A DNA stretch of 64,000 bases from Campylobacter jejuni (GCA_014305285.1 JACRSG010000001.1:248001-312000), one strand, 5' to 3'; numbered from the stretch's first letter, positions 49,560 to 60,155 are shown. The notes: generated from the letters alone by a model not told the origin. Made by a program: numbers and translations.

Positions 49560-50161
49560 TATTTTCCTTTGTAGATTTTATTTAAATCTTCTTGCATGAG
49601 TTCTGTTGGAATTTTACCAAGATAAAAATTTGTTGGAGTATTATTATTCCAATAATCGCTTACTTTTTGATAAATTCCATTTTTTAAAACAACTTTAAAA
49701 GGAAGTTGTTCCATATTTTGATAGTCTATATCTTTTAAAATTTGAGCAATAATACGATCATTGGAGCTGCCATTGCTTAGAAAATAGTAAGCACCATAAT
49801 CATCCGCGAATTTTTTAACTGTTTCATCGCTAACATCTTCAAAATGTGTAAGTCCTATAATGATAAATTTACTAGAATTATTTTTCCAAAGTTTGCTAAG
49901 ATCTAAAGCTTCTTCTTTGCATGGGGTACAAAAAGTGCCAAAAAAATCAAACATTAGAACTTTTCCTTCTTCTCCTTCTACTACAAAACCTTTATCTGTT
50001 CTTATTAAAGTTTTGCTTCCACCATTTACACTATTTAAGACTATTTTATCTCCTTTGTGATACTCTTCAAACATAAAATCATTTTGAATTTCTTCTTCTT
50101 TGGAGCAAGCATTAAGAAAAAATGCTAAACTTATTAAAAATAGGACTAAAATTTTTTTCAT
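49559..50161 (-). CDS. Thioredoxin-like lipoprotein
   Basis: 200 residues. A lipoprotein signal ends LAFFLNAC, so Cys19 would be lipidated and the protein anchored on the periplasmic side. The thioredoxin/AhpC-TSA-like fold is shown by VLMFDFFGTFCTPCKEEALD (about 68-87) with a CTPC redox site, a TlpA/ResA-like arrangement. QLPFKVVLKNG provides the cis-Pro region. A role in periplasmic thiol-disulfide exchange or heme/cytochrome maturation is likely but the partner is unknown. It lies between smpB and clpS in one operon. Confidence 0.88.
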   Translation of the reverse strand: MKKILVLFLISLAFFLNACSKEEEIQNDFMFEEYHKGDKIVLNSVNGGSKTLIRTDKGFVVEGEEGKVLMFDFFGTFCTPCKEEALDLSKLWKNNSSKFIIIGLTHFEDVSDETVKKFADDYGAYYFLSNGSSNDRIIAQILKDIDYQNMEQLPFKVVLKNGIYQKVSDYWNNNTPTNFYLGKIPTELMQEDLNKIYKGK

Positions 50162-50171
50162 TTGATTTCCT

Positions 50172-50624
50172 TTATTTATAATTTTTCATAGCAGCTCTAG
50201 CTTCTAAATCGGCTTGCTTTTTCTTTAAAGTTTCACGCTTGTCGTGTAAATTTTTCCCTTTGACTAAAGCAAGGGTAGCTTTTACTTTATTTTTTGTGTT
50301 AAAATAAAGATTTAATGCAACAATAGTGTATCCTTCAATGCTTACTTTACCCAACAATTTATCAATTTGCTTTCTATGCATTAAAAGCTTTCTAGCGCCT
50401 CTTTCTTCGTGTTTATAGAAAGAATGTGTAGTGTGAAGCAATGAAATATGAGAATTAAGTAAAAACATCTCATTTTTTATAATGCGAATAAAAGAATCTT
50501 TAAGATTTGCCCTTCCTGCCCTTAAGGCTACAACTTCACTTCCTTTGAGAACAATTCCGGCTTCAAAGCGTTCTATGATGCTATAATCAAATAAAGCTTT
50601 TTTATTTCTCGCAATAATCTTCAT
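50172..50624 (-). CDS. smpB: SsrA-binding protein SmpB
   Basis: Binds tmRNA and brings it to stalled ribosomes. 150 residues, with [40 protein letters not shown] (core OB fold), [15 protein letters not shown] and the basic C-terminal tail [20 protein letters not shown] that enters the mRNA channel. The start overlaps ispE by four bases. tmRNA itself is not in the window. clpA and a possible SspB-like gene are in the same operon, which would link tagging and degradation of tagged proteins. Confidence 0.97.
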   Translation of the reverse strand: MKIIARNKKALFDYSIIERFEAGIVLKGSEVVALRAGRANLKDSFIRIIKNEMFLLNSHISLLHTTHSFYKHEERGARKLLMHRKQIDKLLGKVSIEGYTIVALNLYFNTKNKVKATLALVKGKNLHDKRETLKKKQADLEARAAMKNYK

Positions 50625-51388
50625 CGATCAACCTTAAAAACAGTACTACCGCTACCGCTTAGAAAAAAATCTTCTTGTAAATAAGACTTCATTTTAGGAT
50701 ATAAAGTTGCACAAGGAGTAAATAAATCATTTAATTCTTTGTTTTTAAAGTTTTGTAATAACTCTTTCGTGCTGAGTTTTTTGTAAATTTGTGCTTGATG
50801 ATTGTTTTTTTGAAAGTCAAATATTTGCGTATCAAATTTATCATAAACAGCTTTAGTTTGGCAAGATATTTGTGGAAAAGTCCATTTTAAAGTAGGTATG
50901 TCATCTTCAAATTCTTCTATAATTTCGCCACAGCCACTTACATTAGCAGAATTAAATCCACTTAAAAAAAATGCAATATCACTTCCTAGTTGTATGCTTA
51001 AATTTATAAGCTCTTGTAGGTTTAATTTTAAATTTAAGGTTTCATTCATTAGTAGTAAAAAACTTGCACAATCACTACTTCCACCACCAAGCCCAGCACA
51101 TACTGGGATATTTTTTGTGAGTTTTAAGCTTTTTTTGCTAAATAATTCTTTTAATTCGTTGTTATATCTTCTAGAAAGTAGCAAATAAGCCTTTTGAATA
51201 ATATTATTTTCGCATTTAAAATTGCCAATGATTTCAAATTCTTTTTTAGAGTCTGATTCTTTATCAACAAGCTCAAGTTCATCAAAAATATCTTTTAAAA
51301 GTATAAATCGTGATTCTAAAAGATGATATTTTCTTGAGTCAAAACCGGTAAGTTTTAAAAAAATATTTGCTTTAGCGTAAGCTTTCAT
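50621..51388 (-). CDS. ispE: 4-diphosphocytidyl-2-C-methyl-D-erythritol kinase
   Basis: Fourth step of the MEP isoprenoid pathway, phosphorylating CDP-ME at the 2-hydroxyl. 255 residues of the GHMP kinase superfamily. [16 protein letters not shown] is the N-terminal substrate motif, [20 protein letters not shown] (about 92-111) the ATP-binding glycine-rich loop, and [13 protein letters not shown] the third motif at the C terminus. Overlaps of four bases on both sides (csrA, smpB). Confidence 0.95.
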   Translation of the reverse strand: MKAYAKANIFLKLTGFDSRKYHLLESRFILLKDIFDELELVDKESDSKKEFEIIGNFKCENNIIQKAYLLLSRRYNNELKELFSKKSLKLTKNIPVCAGLGGGSSDCASFLLLMNETLNLKLNLQELINLSIQLGSDIAFFLSGFNSANVSGCGEIIEEFEDDIPTLKWTFPQISCQTKAVYDKFDTQIFDFQKNNHQAQIYKKLSTKELLQNFKNKELNDLFTPCATLYPKMKSYLQEDFFLSGSGSTVFKVDR

Positions 51389-51612
51389 TTGATTAGTTTT
51401 TTGCTTAAGTCATCAAGTTTAATATCATTTTGAACAACAGAATGTAAATTTTCATCCTTTACCTGTTGAACAAGTTCTTTTCTAAGTATCATAAGGGATT
51501 TTGGAGCTTCTATGCCTATTTTGGCATATCCTTTTCCTGTTTGAACGATTTTGATTTCTATACCTTCTCCGATAATTATACTTTCATTTTCTTTTCTTGA
51601 TAATATTAACAT
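51385..51612 (-). CDS. csrA: Carbon storage/translation regulator CsrA
   Basis: Dimeric RNA-binding protein that controls translation, in Campylobacter notably of flagellin mRNA. 75 residues: [20 protein letters not shown] at the N terminus with Arg6-type RNA contact, [20 protein letters not shown] carrying the second Arg patch, and an extended acidic C terminus typical of flagellated bacteria. It lies in the truB-csrA-ispE-smpB operon, overlapping truB by seven bases and ispE by four. Confidence 0.96.
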   Translation of the reverse strand: MLILSRKENESIIIGEGIEIKIVQTGKGYAKIGIEAPKSLMILRKELVQQVKDENLHSVVQNDIKLDDLSKKLIK

Positions 51613-52424
51613 TTTTCAACCTTGTTTAGAAGATATTTTACTGTATTTTCTTTAATATTAATTATGCTAAAATATTTTTCTGTTTCAATATAATAATTTC
51701 CTTCATCACGAAATTGTAATTCTTCAACGAAAATTTTAGTACCATTTTCGAGTTTATTTAAATCCTTGATAAAATTTGGCTTTAGATTAATATATTTTAA
51801 CACATTTAAGCTTTTCTCATTATTGTAAACAAATTTGCCTTCTTTGATGCGCTCTAAAGAGCTTAAAGTTGCATTAATACCTAGTTTTCTAGCAAAAAGT
51901 TCACAATAAGATCTTATATAAGCACCTCCACTGACCGTGATTTCTATATTTAAAAAGGGATGATTATAGCTTAAGATCTTACAATCAAATACTTCCATTT
52001 GACAAGGTTTTAAATTTGCTTCTATGCCTTTTTTTGCAAGTTCATAAGCACGGGTTCCATTGATTCTTTTGGCACTAAATTGTGGTGGTATATAAGAGAT
52101 AATTCCTTGCATTTGCTCAATGATTTGTTTTAAGATTGCAAGATCAAATTCTTTTATATTTTGAATTTCTTTTATATTTTGATCATCAAGACTTAAGGAA
52201 TAAACTCCAAGCCATAAAGTAGCTTTGTAGGTTTTTGGAGTTTTTTTAAAAAAACGGAAAAGTTTTGTGTATTGTCCAAACGCAACGATTAAAACCCCTT
52301 TGGCGAAAGGATCAAGGGTGCCAGAATATCCTGCTTTTTTATTTTTATATTTTTTCTTTAAAGTATTTAAAAAGGCATTGGAACTCAAACCCCTTGGTTT
52401 AAAGGCTGCAAAGATCTTGTTCAT
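51606..52424 (-). CDS. truB: tRNA pseudouridine-55 synthase TruB
   Basis: Converts U55 of the T-loop to pseudouridine. 272 residues. The catalytic Asp is in [20 protein letters not shown] (about 33-52), with [31 protein letters not shown] and [19 protein letters not shown] following, all standard TruB blocks. The C terminus is an unremarkable PUA-like extension. Overlaps the helicase gene by four bases. Confidence 0.96.
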   Translation of the reverse strand: MNKIFAAFKPRGLSSNAFLNTLKKKYKNKKAGYSGTLDPFAKGVLIVAFGQYTKLFRFFKKTPKTYKATLWLGVYSLSLDDQNIKEIQNIKEFDLAILKQIIEQMQGIISYIPPQFSAKRINGTRAYELAKKGIEANLKPCQMEVFDCKILSYNHPFLNIEITVSGGAYIRSYCELFARKLGINATLSSLERIKEGKFVYNNEKSLNVLKYINLKPNFIKDLNKLENGTKIFVEELQFRDEGNYYIETEKYFSIINIKENTVKYLLNKVEKC

Positions 52425-54496
52425 ACTGCTTTTTCCACAAAGCTTGCCATGATTATACGCATTATGCCGCCAAAATTAATATTAAGTTTTTCTTCTTTCC
52501 CACTTTTACTAACTTCAACAATCCTGCCAATGCCAAAAATTTTATGTTTAACTAGATCTCCTTTGCAAAAACTAGTTTTTTGTATATTTTGATTTTTTGA
52601 TTTTTTATCAATTAACTTACTTTCTTCTAAGAAGCGACTAGGATTGATGTTTGCTCTTGAGCCATGATAAAAACGAGAATTTGCAACGCTTATTGTAAGA
52701 AATTTTTTAGCACGAGTGATAGCAACATAAGCAAGGCGGCGTTCTTCTTCAAGATTTTCTTCGCTATTTAAAGGAAAAAAGCCTTCATCAAAGCCTATTA
52801 TAAAAACATAACCAAATTCCAAACCTTTACTAGCATGAATGCTCATCAAGCAAACACATTCTTCATCTAAATTATCTTGATCGCTTAATAAAGAAATTTC
52901 ACCAAGTAGATCTTCTAAAGAAGCTTGAGGATCTTCTTTGAGTTTTTCTCTTAGATTAGCATAAAACTCATCAAGATTTCTGATTCTTTCATCTCCATCA
53001 TCTTGCTCTGAAAAATAATCTTTAATTTTAAATAATTCCTCTATATTGTCAAAAACTTTTTTTGCGTTGTTATAGCTTTTTAGAGTGTGAATATTTTGTA
53101 TAAAAATATTTGCTTCATTTTGTGCTTTTTTTGTTGTTAAAATTCCTATACCACCATCGCTTTCACATAGGGCATCAAAAAGTGAAATTTGACGTTTTTT
53201 TGCGTATTCTTCTAAATTTTTTAGAGCTTTTTCTCCTATGAATCTTTTAGGGCGATTAATAATACGTCTAAATGATAAATCATCATTTGGATTTAAAATA
53301 AGTCTAAGATATGAGATTAAATCTTTTATTTCCAATCTCTCATAAAAACGCATACCGCTAAGCAGTTTATAAGAAATTTTTTCTTTCATAAATGCTTCTT
53401 CTATTGCTCTTGATAGTGCATTCACTCGAAATAAAACAGCAATTTCTTTAGCTTCTATTCCAGAATTTAGCAATTTTTTTACTTCTTGGGCGATACACAA
53501 ACCTTCATCTTTTTCGTTTTCGTTTTTTAATATTTTAATATTTTCCCCAGCATCTTTAGTGCAGATTAAAGTTTTTCCAAGTCGTTGCTCATTGTGAGAT
53601 ATAAGGTTATTTGCTGCTTGTAAAATAGTCCCTACTGAACGGTAGTTTTGTTCAAGTTTTACAAGTTTAACATTTTTAAAATCATTTTGAAAATTTAAAA
53701 TATTTTCAATTTTTGCTCCACGCCAGCTATAAATACTTTGATCATCATCACCAACAACTGTGATATTTTCATGCATACAACATAGATTTTTTAGAATTTT
53801 ATATTGCAAGGTATTGGTATCTTGATACTCATCAACTGTAATGTAATTATAGAGTAAACTTTGTTCTTTGGCAAAATTTATATCATTTTCTAAAATAAGA
53901 TTGCTTAGCAATAAAAGGTCGTCAAAATCTACAAAATTTTGTTTTAATAAGTATTCTTCATAAGCACGGTAATAGTTGGCAAATTTGTATTCATTTTGAT
54001 ATTTTTCAAAATTATGTTCTTTTAGTAAATTTAAATCTTCAAAGATATTATTTACTCTTTTACCTTCATTTTTACAATAAGATATATATTTGATAATATC
54101 ATAGACATTATCTTTGTTTTTATCATGGATTAAGTCTTTAATTATTTTTTTTGTATCATCTGTATCGATAATAATAAAACTATTTTTACGCTCTAATCTT
54201 TCAAAATGAAGCTTTAAAAATAAAAGTCCAAATTTGTGAAAGGTACAAAGCAAAGGATTGTGATTGCCTTGTAGAAAATTTAATGCTCTATGACGCATAA
54301 CGCTAGCTGCTTTATTTGTAAAAGTAAGAGTAAGAGTGTTATGCGAGGGGATACCTACTTCACCGATAAGATAAGCAAGTCGAGTGGTGATAGTTTTGGT
54401 TTTTCCGCTACCTGCACCTGCTAGGATAAGCATAGCTCCATCAATGTGACTTACTGCTTGTTTTTGACTATCATTTAAATCTTCAAATAGATTCAT
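52421..54496 (-). CDS. uvrD: UvrD/PcrA-type ATP-dependent DNA helicase
   Basis: Superfamily 1A 3'-5' helicase of 691 residues. Motif I is [20 protein letters not shown] (about 22-41), then VDEYQDTN (motif II), [14 protein letters not shown] (motif III), KLEQNYRS (motif IV), [18 protein letters not shown] (motif V) and [15 protein letters not shown] (motif VI). The C-terminal [20 protein letters not shown] is the Tudor-like RNA-polymerase-binding domain of PcrA/UvrD. This suggests transcription-coupled repair as well as mismatch or replication repair. Campylobacter has another Rep-like helicase elsewhere, so the symbol is tentative. Confidence 0.93.
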   Translation of the reverse strand: MNLFEDLNDSQKQAVSHIDGAMLILAGAGSGKTKTITTRLAYLIGEVGIPSHNTLTLTFTNKAASVMRHRALNFLQGNHNPLLCTFHKFGLLFLKLHFERLERKNSFIIIDTDDTKKIIKDLIHDKNKDNVYDIIKYISYCKNEGKRVNNIFEDLNLLKEHNFEKYQNEYKFANYYRAYEEYLLKQNFVDFDDLLLLSNLILENDINFAKEQSLLYNYITVDEYQDTNTLQYKILKNLCCMHENITVVGDDDQSIYSWRGAKIENILNFQNDFKNVKLVKLEQNYRSVGTILQAANNLISHNEQRLGKTLICTKDAGENIKILKNENEKDEGLCIAQEVKKLLNSGIEAKEIAVLFRVNALSRAIEEAFMKEKISYKLLSGMRFYERLEIKDLISYLRLILNPNDDLSFRRIINRPKRFIGEKALKNLEEYAKKRQISLFDALCESDGGIGILTTKKAQNEANIFIQNIHTLKSYNNAKKVFDNIEELFKIKDYFSEQDDGDERIRNLDEFYANLREKLKEDPQASLEDLLGEISLLSDQDNLDEECVCLMSIHASKGLEFGYVFIIGFDEGFFPLNSEENLEEERRLAYVAITRAKKFLTISVANSRFYHGSRANINPSRFLEESKLIDKKSKNQNIQKTSFCKGDLVKHKIFGIGRIVEVSKSGKEEKLNINFGGIMRIIMASFVEKAV

Positions 54497-54930
54497 TTTT
54501 TAAAAATGTCTTTGTTTTTTGGATTGTTTAAAAATATATTTTTAGATTTTTGTAAATTTTTACTATCTTCGCGTTTATAAAGGCTAAAATTAACAAATAA
54601 AATGCTATTTTCTATTTGGATTTGCGTGATAGCTCCTAAATCAACTTTTACAAAACTATCAAAATCATCATTTCCAAAACCTGCGTGAAATTGAATGAAA
54701 TCTTTATTTAACTGTATGGATTCAAAGGTGTATCCTCCAAGAGCAAAAAGAGCATAAGGATTTTGTTTAACATCAAGCTCTTTGGGAAGTTCAGGGTCAA
54801 AATCTATAAAATTTGTATTTGCAACTATAGAAAATTCTATATTTTCTTCTATAAGGTGTGAAATAATTTCATGACAATGTTTTTGCATGGTATGGATAAA
54901 ATTTTCATTTTTTAAGATTGTTTCTAGCAT
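54493..54930 (-). CDS. Hypothetical protein with SspB-like pattern
   Basis: 145 residues, no firm family match. An N-terminal helix (about 1-32) is followed by alternating strand pattern: IEFSIVANTNFIDFDPELP, NPYALFALGGYTFESIQL, DFIQFHAGFGNDDFDSFVKV, AITQIQIENSILFVNFSLYK, then a charged, disordered Lys/Asn-rich tail ending DIFKK. That order (helix, beta barrel with F-x-A-x-F-G then V-x-V-x-x-x-A-I, flexible basic tail) recalls SspB, the adaptor for SsrA-tagged proteins. The gene shares an operon with smpB, clpS and clpA. This is structural inference, not a demonstrated homology. It overlaps both the helicase and pepF genes. Confidence 0.55.
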   Translation of the reverse strand: MLETILKNENFIHTMQKHCHEIISHLIEENIEFSIVANTNFIDFDPELPKELDVKQNPYALFALGGYTFESIQLNKDFIQFHAGFGNDDFDSFVKVDLGAITQIQIENSILFVNFSLYKREDSKNLQKSKNIFLNNPKNKDIFKK

Positions 54931-56645
54931 GATTGTAACTCCATAAATTCATTAATGAGTTTTTGAATTTCTTTTATGCCTATTTCCCAAAAATTTTCAT
55001 TTTCTATATCAAAGCCAAACATTCCTACAAGTTCTTTTGGACTCACACTTCCGCCTAAAGAAAGCATTTTAATATAAAGTTCTTTAAAATTTTCACATTT
55101 TTCACTTTTGTAAAGTCCATAAAGAGCTAAAACTAAAAGTTGTGCATAAGCATAAGCATAGCAGTAAAAAGGAGAATGGATAAAATGAGGAATATAACTC
55201 CACCAAGAAGCATAATTTTTTGTAAGTTTTACGCTATTTTGAAACATTTTTTGAGATTCTTCCATCCAAATTTTATTGATTTCTTCAGTGCTTAGTTCAT
55301 TTTCTTGAGCGTGTAAGCGTCTTTCAAAACAAGTAAAATTAATTTGTCTATAAAAAGTTGCAAAAATATCTTCAATTTTATTTGCATATAAAGATAGGAG
55401 CTCTTCTTTTTTTAGCTTATCTTTGATAAAATCAAATACCAGCATTTCAGCAAAAACTGAAGCTGTTTCTGCGGTAGTTAAAGGCGTATTTTGATTTAAA
55501 TAGCTTACATTATAAGAAAGTTTTTGATGGATAGTGTGTCCTAATTCATGTGCAAGTGTAAAAAGATCACGTCTTTTGTTGGTATAGTTTAATAAAACAA
55601 AAGGATGTGTATCAGATGTTGCAGAATGTGAAAAAGCACCCCCTTGTTTATTTTGTTCTGGATAAACATCAATCCAGCCTTGATCAAAAGCATTTTTTGC
55701 TATATCATAAAATTGTGGAGAAAAAGCTTGAAATGCTTCTAAAACAATATTTTTACTTGTTTTAAAATCAAAATTTACTTCTTTTCCTATAGGTGCATAT
55801 CTGTCATAGTCTTTAAGCTCATCATAGCCTAAAATTTGTTTTTTTCTTTTGTAAAATTGTGATACTAAGTCAAAATGTTTTTGCGCACTTGTTATCAAAG
55901 AATCAACGCTTTTTTGTGAAATTTGATTGCTGATATGTCTTGAGATTTCAGCATTTTCATAACCTCTTAATAAGCTTATGTTTTTTCTTTCGGTTTTTAT
56001 CATATTGATAATAAAACTTAAAAGTCTGCTATTTTTTTGCAAAATTTTACTAAATTTTTTAGCAGCTTTTTTGCGTATTTTTCTATCTTCATCATACATT
56101 TTGCTTAGAATTTCTTCTTCGCTAAGTTTTTTACCTTCAAAAGGGATTTTTAAAGCACTCATGCTTTCATCAAAAAGTCTACTAAAAGCATTTGCACCTG
56201 TATTTGAAAGATAAAGCATAATGCGTTCTTCATTTTTGCTAAGATTGTAGCGTTTGTTTTGTAATAAATTAGAAAGATAAAAATTATAATCTTTACAAAA
56301 AGTTGTAAATTCTTGACTTTTCTCAGGAGCTAACTCGCAAAATTCAAGCTCGAAAAACAGTAAATTTTCTTCTATTTTTTTGCATTCTTCTTCGTATTGT
56401 GCATAAAAAGAACCATTTTGAGTGTTTTTAGCAAAAAGTAAATAAGCATAAGTCATGATTTTGCCAAGAGCTTGATTTAAATTTTCATAATTTTTTAAAG
56501 CTTGTAAAAAATCATTAGCATTTAATGTATAAAGTTTATTTTCATAGCTTTTTTTAAAATTTAAACTTTGTTGGATTTGATCTTGTGTGAAATTTCTCAA
56601 TGATTCTTTATCCTGAAATAAAGCACTTAAATCCCATTCTAACAT
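54924..56645 (-). CDS. pepF: Oligoendopeptidase F
   Basis: Cytosolic zinc oligopeptidase of family M3B, 573 residues. The catalytic site FTLAHELGHTIHQKLS (about 364-379) has HExGH, and the third zinc ligand Glu lies about 28 residues later in LTTAETASVFAEM. A long helical N-terminal domain (about 1-200) narrows access to short peptides. PFYCYAYAYAQLLVLALYG near the C terminus is also typical. Three bases follow pyrB on the operon; it overlaps the SspB-like gene by seven bases. Confidence 0.95.
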   Translation of the reverse strand: MLEWDLSALFQDKESLRNFTQDQIQQSLNFKKSYENKLYTLNANDFLQALKNYENLNQALGKIMTYAYLLFAKNTQNGSFYAQYEEECKKIEENLLFFELEFCELAPEKSQEFTTFCKDYNFYLSNLLQNKRYNLSKNEERIMLYLSNTGANAFSRLFDESMSALKIPFEGKKLSEEEILSKMYDEDRKIRKKAAKKFSKILQKNSRLLSFIINMIKTERKNISLLRGYENAEISRHISNQISQKSVDSLITSAQKHFDLVSQFYKRKKQILGYDELKDYDRYAPIGKEVNFDFKTSKNIVLEAFQAFSPQFYDIAKNAFDQGWIDVYPEQNKQGGAFSHSATSDTHPFVLLNYTNKRRDLFTLAHELGHTIHQKLSYNVSYLNQNTPLTTAETASVFAEMLVFDFIKDKLKKEELLSLYANKIEDIFATFYRQINFTCFERRLHAQENELSTEEINKIWMEESQKMFQNSVKLTKNYASWWSYIPHFIHSPFYCYAYAYAQLLVLALYGLYKSEKCENFKELYIKMLSLGGSVSPKELVGMFGFDIENENFWEIGIKEIQKLINEFMELQSC

Positions 56646-56648
56646 TTT

Positions 56649-57536
56649 TTATCCTTCATTTTCTAGTATGAGTTTTTTAAGAACAGCCATTCTAATAGCT
56701 ACTCCATTTTTAACTTGTTTTAAAACTAAAGTTCTTTCATCGCTCATCATTTCATCGCTTATGTCAATATTGCGATTAACAGGACCTGGATGTAGCAAAA
56801 TAAGTTTTTTATTTTTCATTAAGCTTTTTTGAATGCAAAAATCATTCGCATAGTCTTTAAGCGAAGCATAAACGGTTTTATTATGTCTTTCTGTTTGTGT
56901 TCTAAGACTCATGATGATATCTGAATGAGTTATGATACTCTCATCAAGTTTATAGTGTTTTTTAAGATGAGTATTAGGCATAAAATGTGGTGGAGCTACT
57001 AGGGTAATATCAAGATTAAATCTGCTTAAAAGTTCGATATTAGACGCTGCTACACGAGAGTTTTTAATATCACCTACGATGCAAATTTTTTTACCTTCAA
57101 TATTGCCTTGAAAATGATTATAAATAGTAAATAAATCTAGCAAAGCTTGAGTAGGATGAGCATGTTTTCCATCTCCTCCATTAACAACAGGACAATGCAT
57201 ATGCTTTGCTAATATCAAAGGAACTCCTGAGTTTGCATGTCTTACAACAATGGCATTAGGACTCATAGCATCTAAATTAGCAGCAGTATCATAAAGAGTT
57301 TCGCCTTTGTTAGAGCTTGATCTTGAAACATCAAGGTGTAAAACTCTAGCACCTAATCTTTTTGCAGCACTTTCAAAAGATGAAAGGGTACGTGTAGAGT
57401 TTTCAAAAAAAATTGTCGTGATACTTTTTCCTTCAAGAAAAGTTCTAGGTTTTTCATCTAAAAAATCACTCGCTTCTTTAAAAAGCTCCATAATTTCGAC
57501 TTTGTTAAAATCCTTTGTAGTGATGAGATGACGCAT
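56649..57536 (-). CDS. pyrB: Aspartate carbamoyltransferase catalytic subunit
   Basis: Second step of pyrimidine synthesis: carbamoyl phosphate plus aspartate. 295 residues, normal for the catalytic chain. [20 protein letters not shown] (about 42-61) has the STRT carbamoyl-phosphate loop, [20 protein letters not shown] is the HPTQ region, [10 protein letters not shown] the aspartate loop and [16 protein letters not shown] (about 248-263) the closing motif. No regulatory PyrI gene is adjacent. Ends three bases before the pepF ATG. Confidence 0.97.
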   Translation of the reverse strand: MRHLITTKDFNKVEIMELFKEASDFLDEKPRTFLEGKSITTIFFENSTRTLSSFESAAKRLGARVLHLDVSRSSSNKGETLYDTAANLDAMSPNAIVVRHANSGVPLILAKHMHCPVVNGGDGKHAHPTQALLDLFTIYNHFQGNIEGKKICIVGDIKNSRVAASNIELLSRFNLDITLVAPPHFMPNTHLKKHYKLDESIITHSDIIMSLRTQTERHNKTVYASLKDYANDFCIQKSLMKNKKLILLHPGPVNRNIDISDEMMSDERTLVLKQVKNGVAIRMAVLKKLILENEG

Positions 57537-57545
57537 GTTTTTGCC

Positions 57546-58769
57546 TTATTTGATATTGTAATTTAATTCATTTTCAGAACAAATTGCTGTAAAAAGAACA
57601 TCTGTAGAACTATTTAAAGCAGTTTCAACACTATCTTGAATAACCCCTATAATAAAACCTATGGCAACTACCTTCATAGCAATATCATAGTCTATATTAA
57701 ACAAAGAACAAGCCAAAGGTATAAGCAGTAAAGATCCGCCCGCAACTCCGCTAGCTCCGCAAGCTGCAAAGGTGGCAATAATGCTTAATAAAAAGGCTTG
57801 AAAAAGACTTATTTCTATGCCAACAGTATTGGCTGCAGTAAGACTTAAAATAGCTATGGTAACTGCTGCTCCTGCCATGTTTATAGTAGCTCCTAAAGGT
57901 ATAGAAATGCCATAAAATTCTTTATCTATGCCAAGTTTGGCACAAAGTGCCATATTAACAGGAATATTTGCTGCTGAACTTCTTGTAAAAAAAGCAAAAA
58001 ATGCACTGTGCCTTAAGCAGATAAAAATCAAAGGAAAAGGATTTTTTCTTGTGTAAAAAAAGACTATTAAGGCATTGATGACAAAAGTAACAAAAAGCAT
58101 AGTAGCTACTAATAAAGTTAAAAGTTTTATATAGCTTAGCAAACCTTGTGCTCCTGTTTGTGCTACAGAATTAGCCACAAGTCCAAAAATTCCAAAAGGA
58201 GCAAGTTTGACTACAAATTTAACGACTTTTAAAACCCCTTCGTTAATATCTATAAAAACTTGTTTTGCTTCACTAGAGCAGTGTTTTAATGCTATACCTC
58301 CAGCTATTGCCCAAGTTAAAATTCCTAAATAATTCCCGCTTGAAAGAGCATTTATAGGATTATCAACGATTTTAAATAAAAGATCTTTAAAAATTTCACT
58401 CATGTGGGTTGGAGATGAGTTTGTGGCAGTTTGAACTCCATCTAAAACAAGCTTTACAGGGAAGAAAAAATTAGCAAGAACCGCACAAGCTGAAGCAAGA
58501 AAGGTGCCTACTATATACAAAATGACAATATTTTTAATTTTAGCACCACTTTGAGCAAAATCTTTAGTGCAAATTGAGGTTAAAATTAAAATAAAAACAA
58601 GCATAGGAGCAATAGCTTTTAAGGCACTTGTAAAAAGTATTCCGAGTAAATTTGCAATTTCAGATATTTCTTTAGAACCAATGCCTATAAGTATTCCTAG
58701 CGCTATACCTATGCAAATTTGGACTATGAGATTGCCTTTAGTGTAGTTTTGAATGATTTTAGAAAACAT
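57546..58769 (-). CDS. sstT: Serine/threonine:sodium symporter SstT
   Basis: Na+-coupled amino-acid transporter of the dicarboxylate/amino acid:cation symporter family. 407 residues with about eight membrane helices and two re-entrant loops. LVQICIGIALGILIG is the first helix; AFFTRSSAANIPVNMALCAKLG (about 254-275) is the HP1 serine-rich hairpin; SIPLGATINMAGAAVTIAIL and ACGASGVAGGSLLLIPLACS carry the substrate- and Na+-binding motifs of TM7-HP2. Campylobacter uses serine as a main carbon source, so the gene has a plausible role. First gene of the 13-gene minus-strand operon. Confidence 0.93.
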   Translation of the reverse strand: MFSKIIQNYTKGNLIVQICIGIALGILIGIGSKEISEIANLLGILFTSALKAIAPMLVFILILTSICTKDFAQSGAKIKNIVILYIVGTFLASACAVLANFFFPVKLVLDGVQTATNSSPTHMSEIFKDLLFKIVDNPINALSSGNYLGILTWAIAGGIALKHCSSEAKQVFIDINEGVLKVVKFVVKLAPFGIFGLVANSVAQTGAQGLLSYIKLLTLLVATMLFVTFVINALIVFFYTRKNPFPLIFICLRHSAFFAFFTRSSAANIPVNMALCAKLGIDKEFYGISIPLGATINMAGAAVTIAILSLTAANTVGIEISLFQAFLLSIIATFAACGASGVAGGSLLLIPLACSLFNIDYDIAMKVVAIGFIIGVIQDSVETALNSSTDVLFTAICSENELNYNIK

Positions 58770-58871
58770 AAGAACCTTTAAATATTTTTTATATCGAAAG
58801 TTGATTTTAGCTAACTTTTGCTTAATTTTAGAGAATTTTTAATTTATTAAGCTTTGATAAGTTTATTTCGG

Positions 58872-58877
58872 TACAAT
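58872..58877 (+). promoter_or_regulatory. Predicted -10 box for metK
   Basis: TACAAT 31 bases upstream of the chosen metK ATG; AAAGGAC precedes the start with correct spacing. Confidence 0.45.
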
Positions 58878-58907
58878 TGTGGTTCATTTTAAATGAAAGG
58901 ACTTTTT

Positions 58908-60104
58908 ATGTATCTATTCACTTCAGAAGTCGTAAGCGCAGGTCATCCAGACAAGTGTGCTGATATAATCGCTGATACGATAGTGGATATACTCTTGAAA
59001 AATGACAAAAATTCAAGGGTGGCGAGTGAGGTTTTTGTCGCAGGAAATAAGGTTGTGATAGGAGGCGAAGTTAAGTCAAATCACAAACTTAGTAAGACTG
59101 ATTACGATAATTTAGTTAAAGGTGTTTTAAAAAACATTGGTTATGACGGGGCAGGACATTTTAGCAAAGAGCAGTGCTTGCATCCTGATGAGGTTGATGT
59201 TATGGTGTTTTTAAATGAACAAAGCCCTGATATTAATCAAGGTGTCGATCAAGAAGATGGTGAAACAGGAGCGGGCGATCAAGGTATTATGTTTGGTTTT
59301 GCAAGTTGCGAGACCGAAGAATACATGCCAGCAGCTATCAGTTATGCAAGAATGCTATGTGATAGAGTCTATGCTTATGCAAAAGCAAATCCACATGAAC
59401 TTGGAGTGGATATTAAAACTCAAGTAACCATTGATTATGATACTAAGGCAAATTTTGAAAATTGTAAACCGCAAAGTATTCATACTATAGTGGTTTCTGC
59501 ACCTTGTGTTGAAAGTATGAAAATAGAAGATTTAAGATCTTTAGTGATGAAGCTTATTTTAGATAGTAATTTACCAAAAGAACTTTTTGATCCTGATAAA
59601 ACTAGAATTTTAATCAATCCAACCGGTAAATATGTCAATCACTCTTCTTTGCATGATAGTGGTTTAACAGGAAGAAAACTTATAGTAGATAGTTTTGGAG
59701 GTTATTCTCCAATAGGTGGTGGTGCACAATCGAGTAAAGATTATACCAAAGTTGATAGAAGCGGGCTTTATGCAGGTAGATGGCTAGCTAAAAACATAGT
59801 TGCAGCAGGGCTTGCTAAAAAATGTATCGTTCAGCTTAGTTATGCTATAGGTGTTGCAAAGCCTACTTCGGTGAGCGTGGATTGTATGGGCACAAACACT
59901 AGTGTCAATGATGATGTTTTAAGTGATTTTGTAATGCAAAATTTCTCTTTAACGCCAAATTGGATTTGTGATAAATTTCATTTGGATAAACCAAGTAAAG
60001 AAACTTTTCTTTATGCGGATGTAGCAGCTCGTGGGCAAGTAGGGCAAAAGGATTATCCTTGGGAAAAACTTGATGCTCTAGAGCAGTTTAAAAAGCTACT
60101 TTAA
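58908..60104 (+). CDS. metK: S-adenosylmethionine synthetase
   Basis: Makes SAM from methionine and ATP. 398 residues from the ATG at 58908, which follows AAAGGAC; an ATG 15 bases upstream adds KGLF and overlaps the ribosome-binding site. YLFTSEVVSAGHPDKCAD at the N terminus supplies the methionine/ATP-binding HPDK. GAGDQGIMFGFA (about 122-133) is the GAGDQG signature, and GGAQSSKDYTKVDRSG is the second (GGGAFSxKD-type) signature, with Q in place of the common F. LNEQSPDINQGVD precedes the GAGDQG loop. No SAM riboswitch is visible upstream. Confidence 0.97.
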   Translation: MYLFTSEVVSAGHPDKCADIIADTIVDILLKNDKNSRVASEVFVAGNKVVIGGEVKSNHKLSKTDYDNLVKGVLKNIGYDGAGHFSKEQCLHPDEVDVMVFLNEQSPDINQGVDQEDGETGAGDQGIMFGFASCETEEYMPAAISYARMLCDRVYAYAKANPHELGVDIKTQVTIDYDTKANFENCKPQSIHTIVVSAPCVESMKIEDLRSLVMKLILDSNLPKELFDPDKTRILINPTGKYVNHSSLHDSGLTGRKLIVDSFGGYSPIGGGAQSSKDYTKVDRSGLYAGRWLAKNIVAAGLAKKCIVQLSYAIGVAKPTSVSVDCMGTNTSVNDDVLSDFVMQNFSLTPNWICDKFHLDKPSKETFLYADVAARGQVGQKDYPWEKLDALEQFKKLL

Positions 60105-60121
60105 AAATTTAAAATATTATA

Positions 60122-60142
60122 ACAAGCTTAAATAAGGCTTGT
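60122..60142 (+). terminator. Hairpin after metK
   Basis: ACAAGCTT and AAGGCTTGT pair with one bulge around a short A/T loop, 17 bases after the metK stop. A weak terminator; it abuts the TATAAT box of the candidate RNA that follows. Confidence 0.4.
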
Positions 60143-60147
60143 ATAAT
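60142..60147 (+). promoter_or_regulatory. Predicted -10 box of the candidate RNA
   Basis: TATAAT about 8-12 bases before the start of the long complementary stem at 60158. The spacing suits initiation near 60155. Confidence 0.45.
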
Positions 60148-60155
60148 TATAAAGA

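Noticed and set aside
58780-58907. SAM riboswitch ahead of metK
   Set aside because: The leader is short and AT-rich, without the conserved paired cores of SAM riboswitches; only a -10 box and ribosome-binding site are seen.
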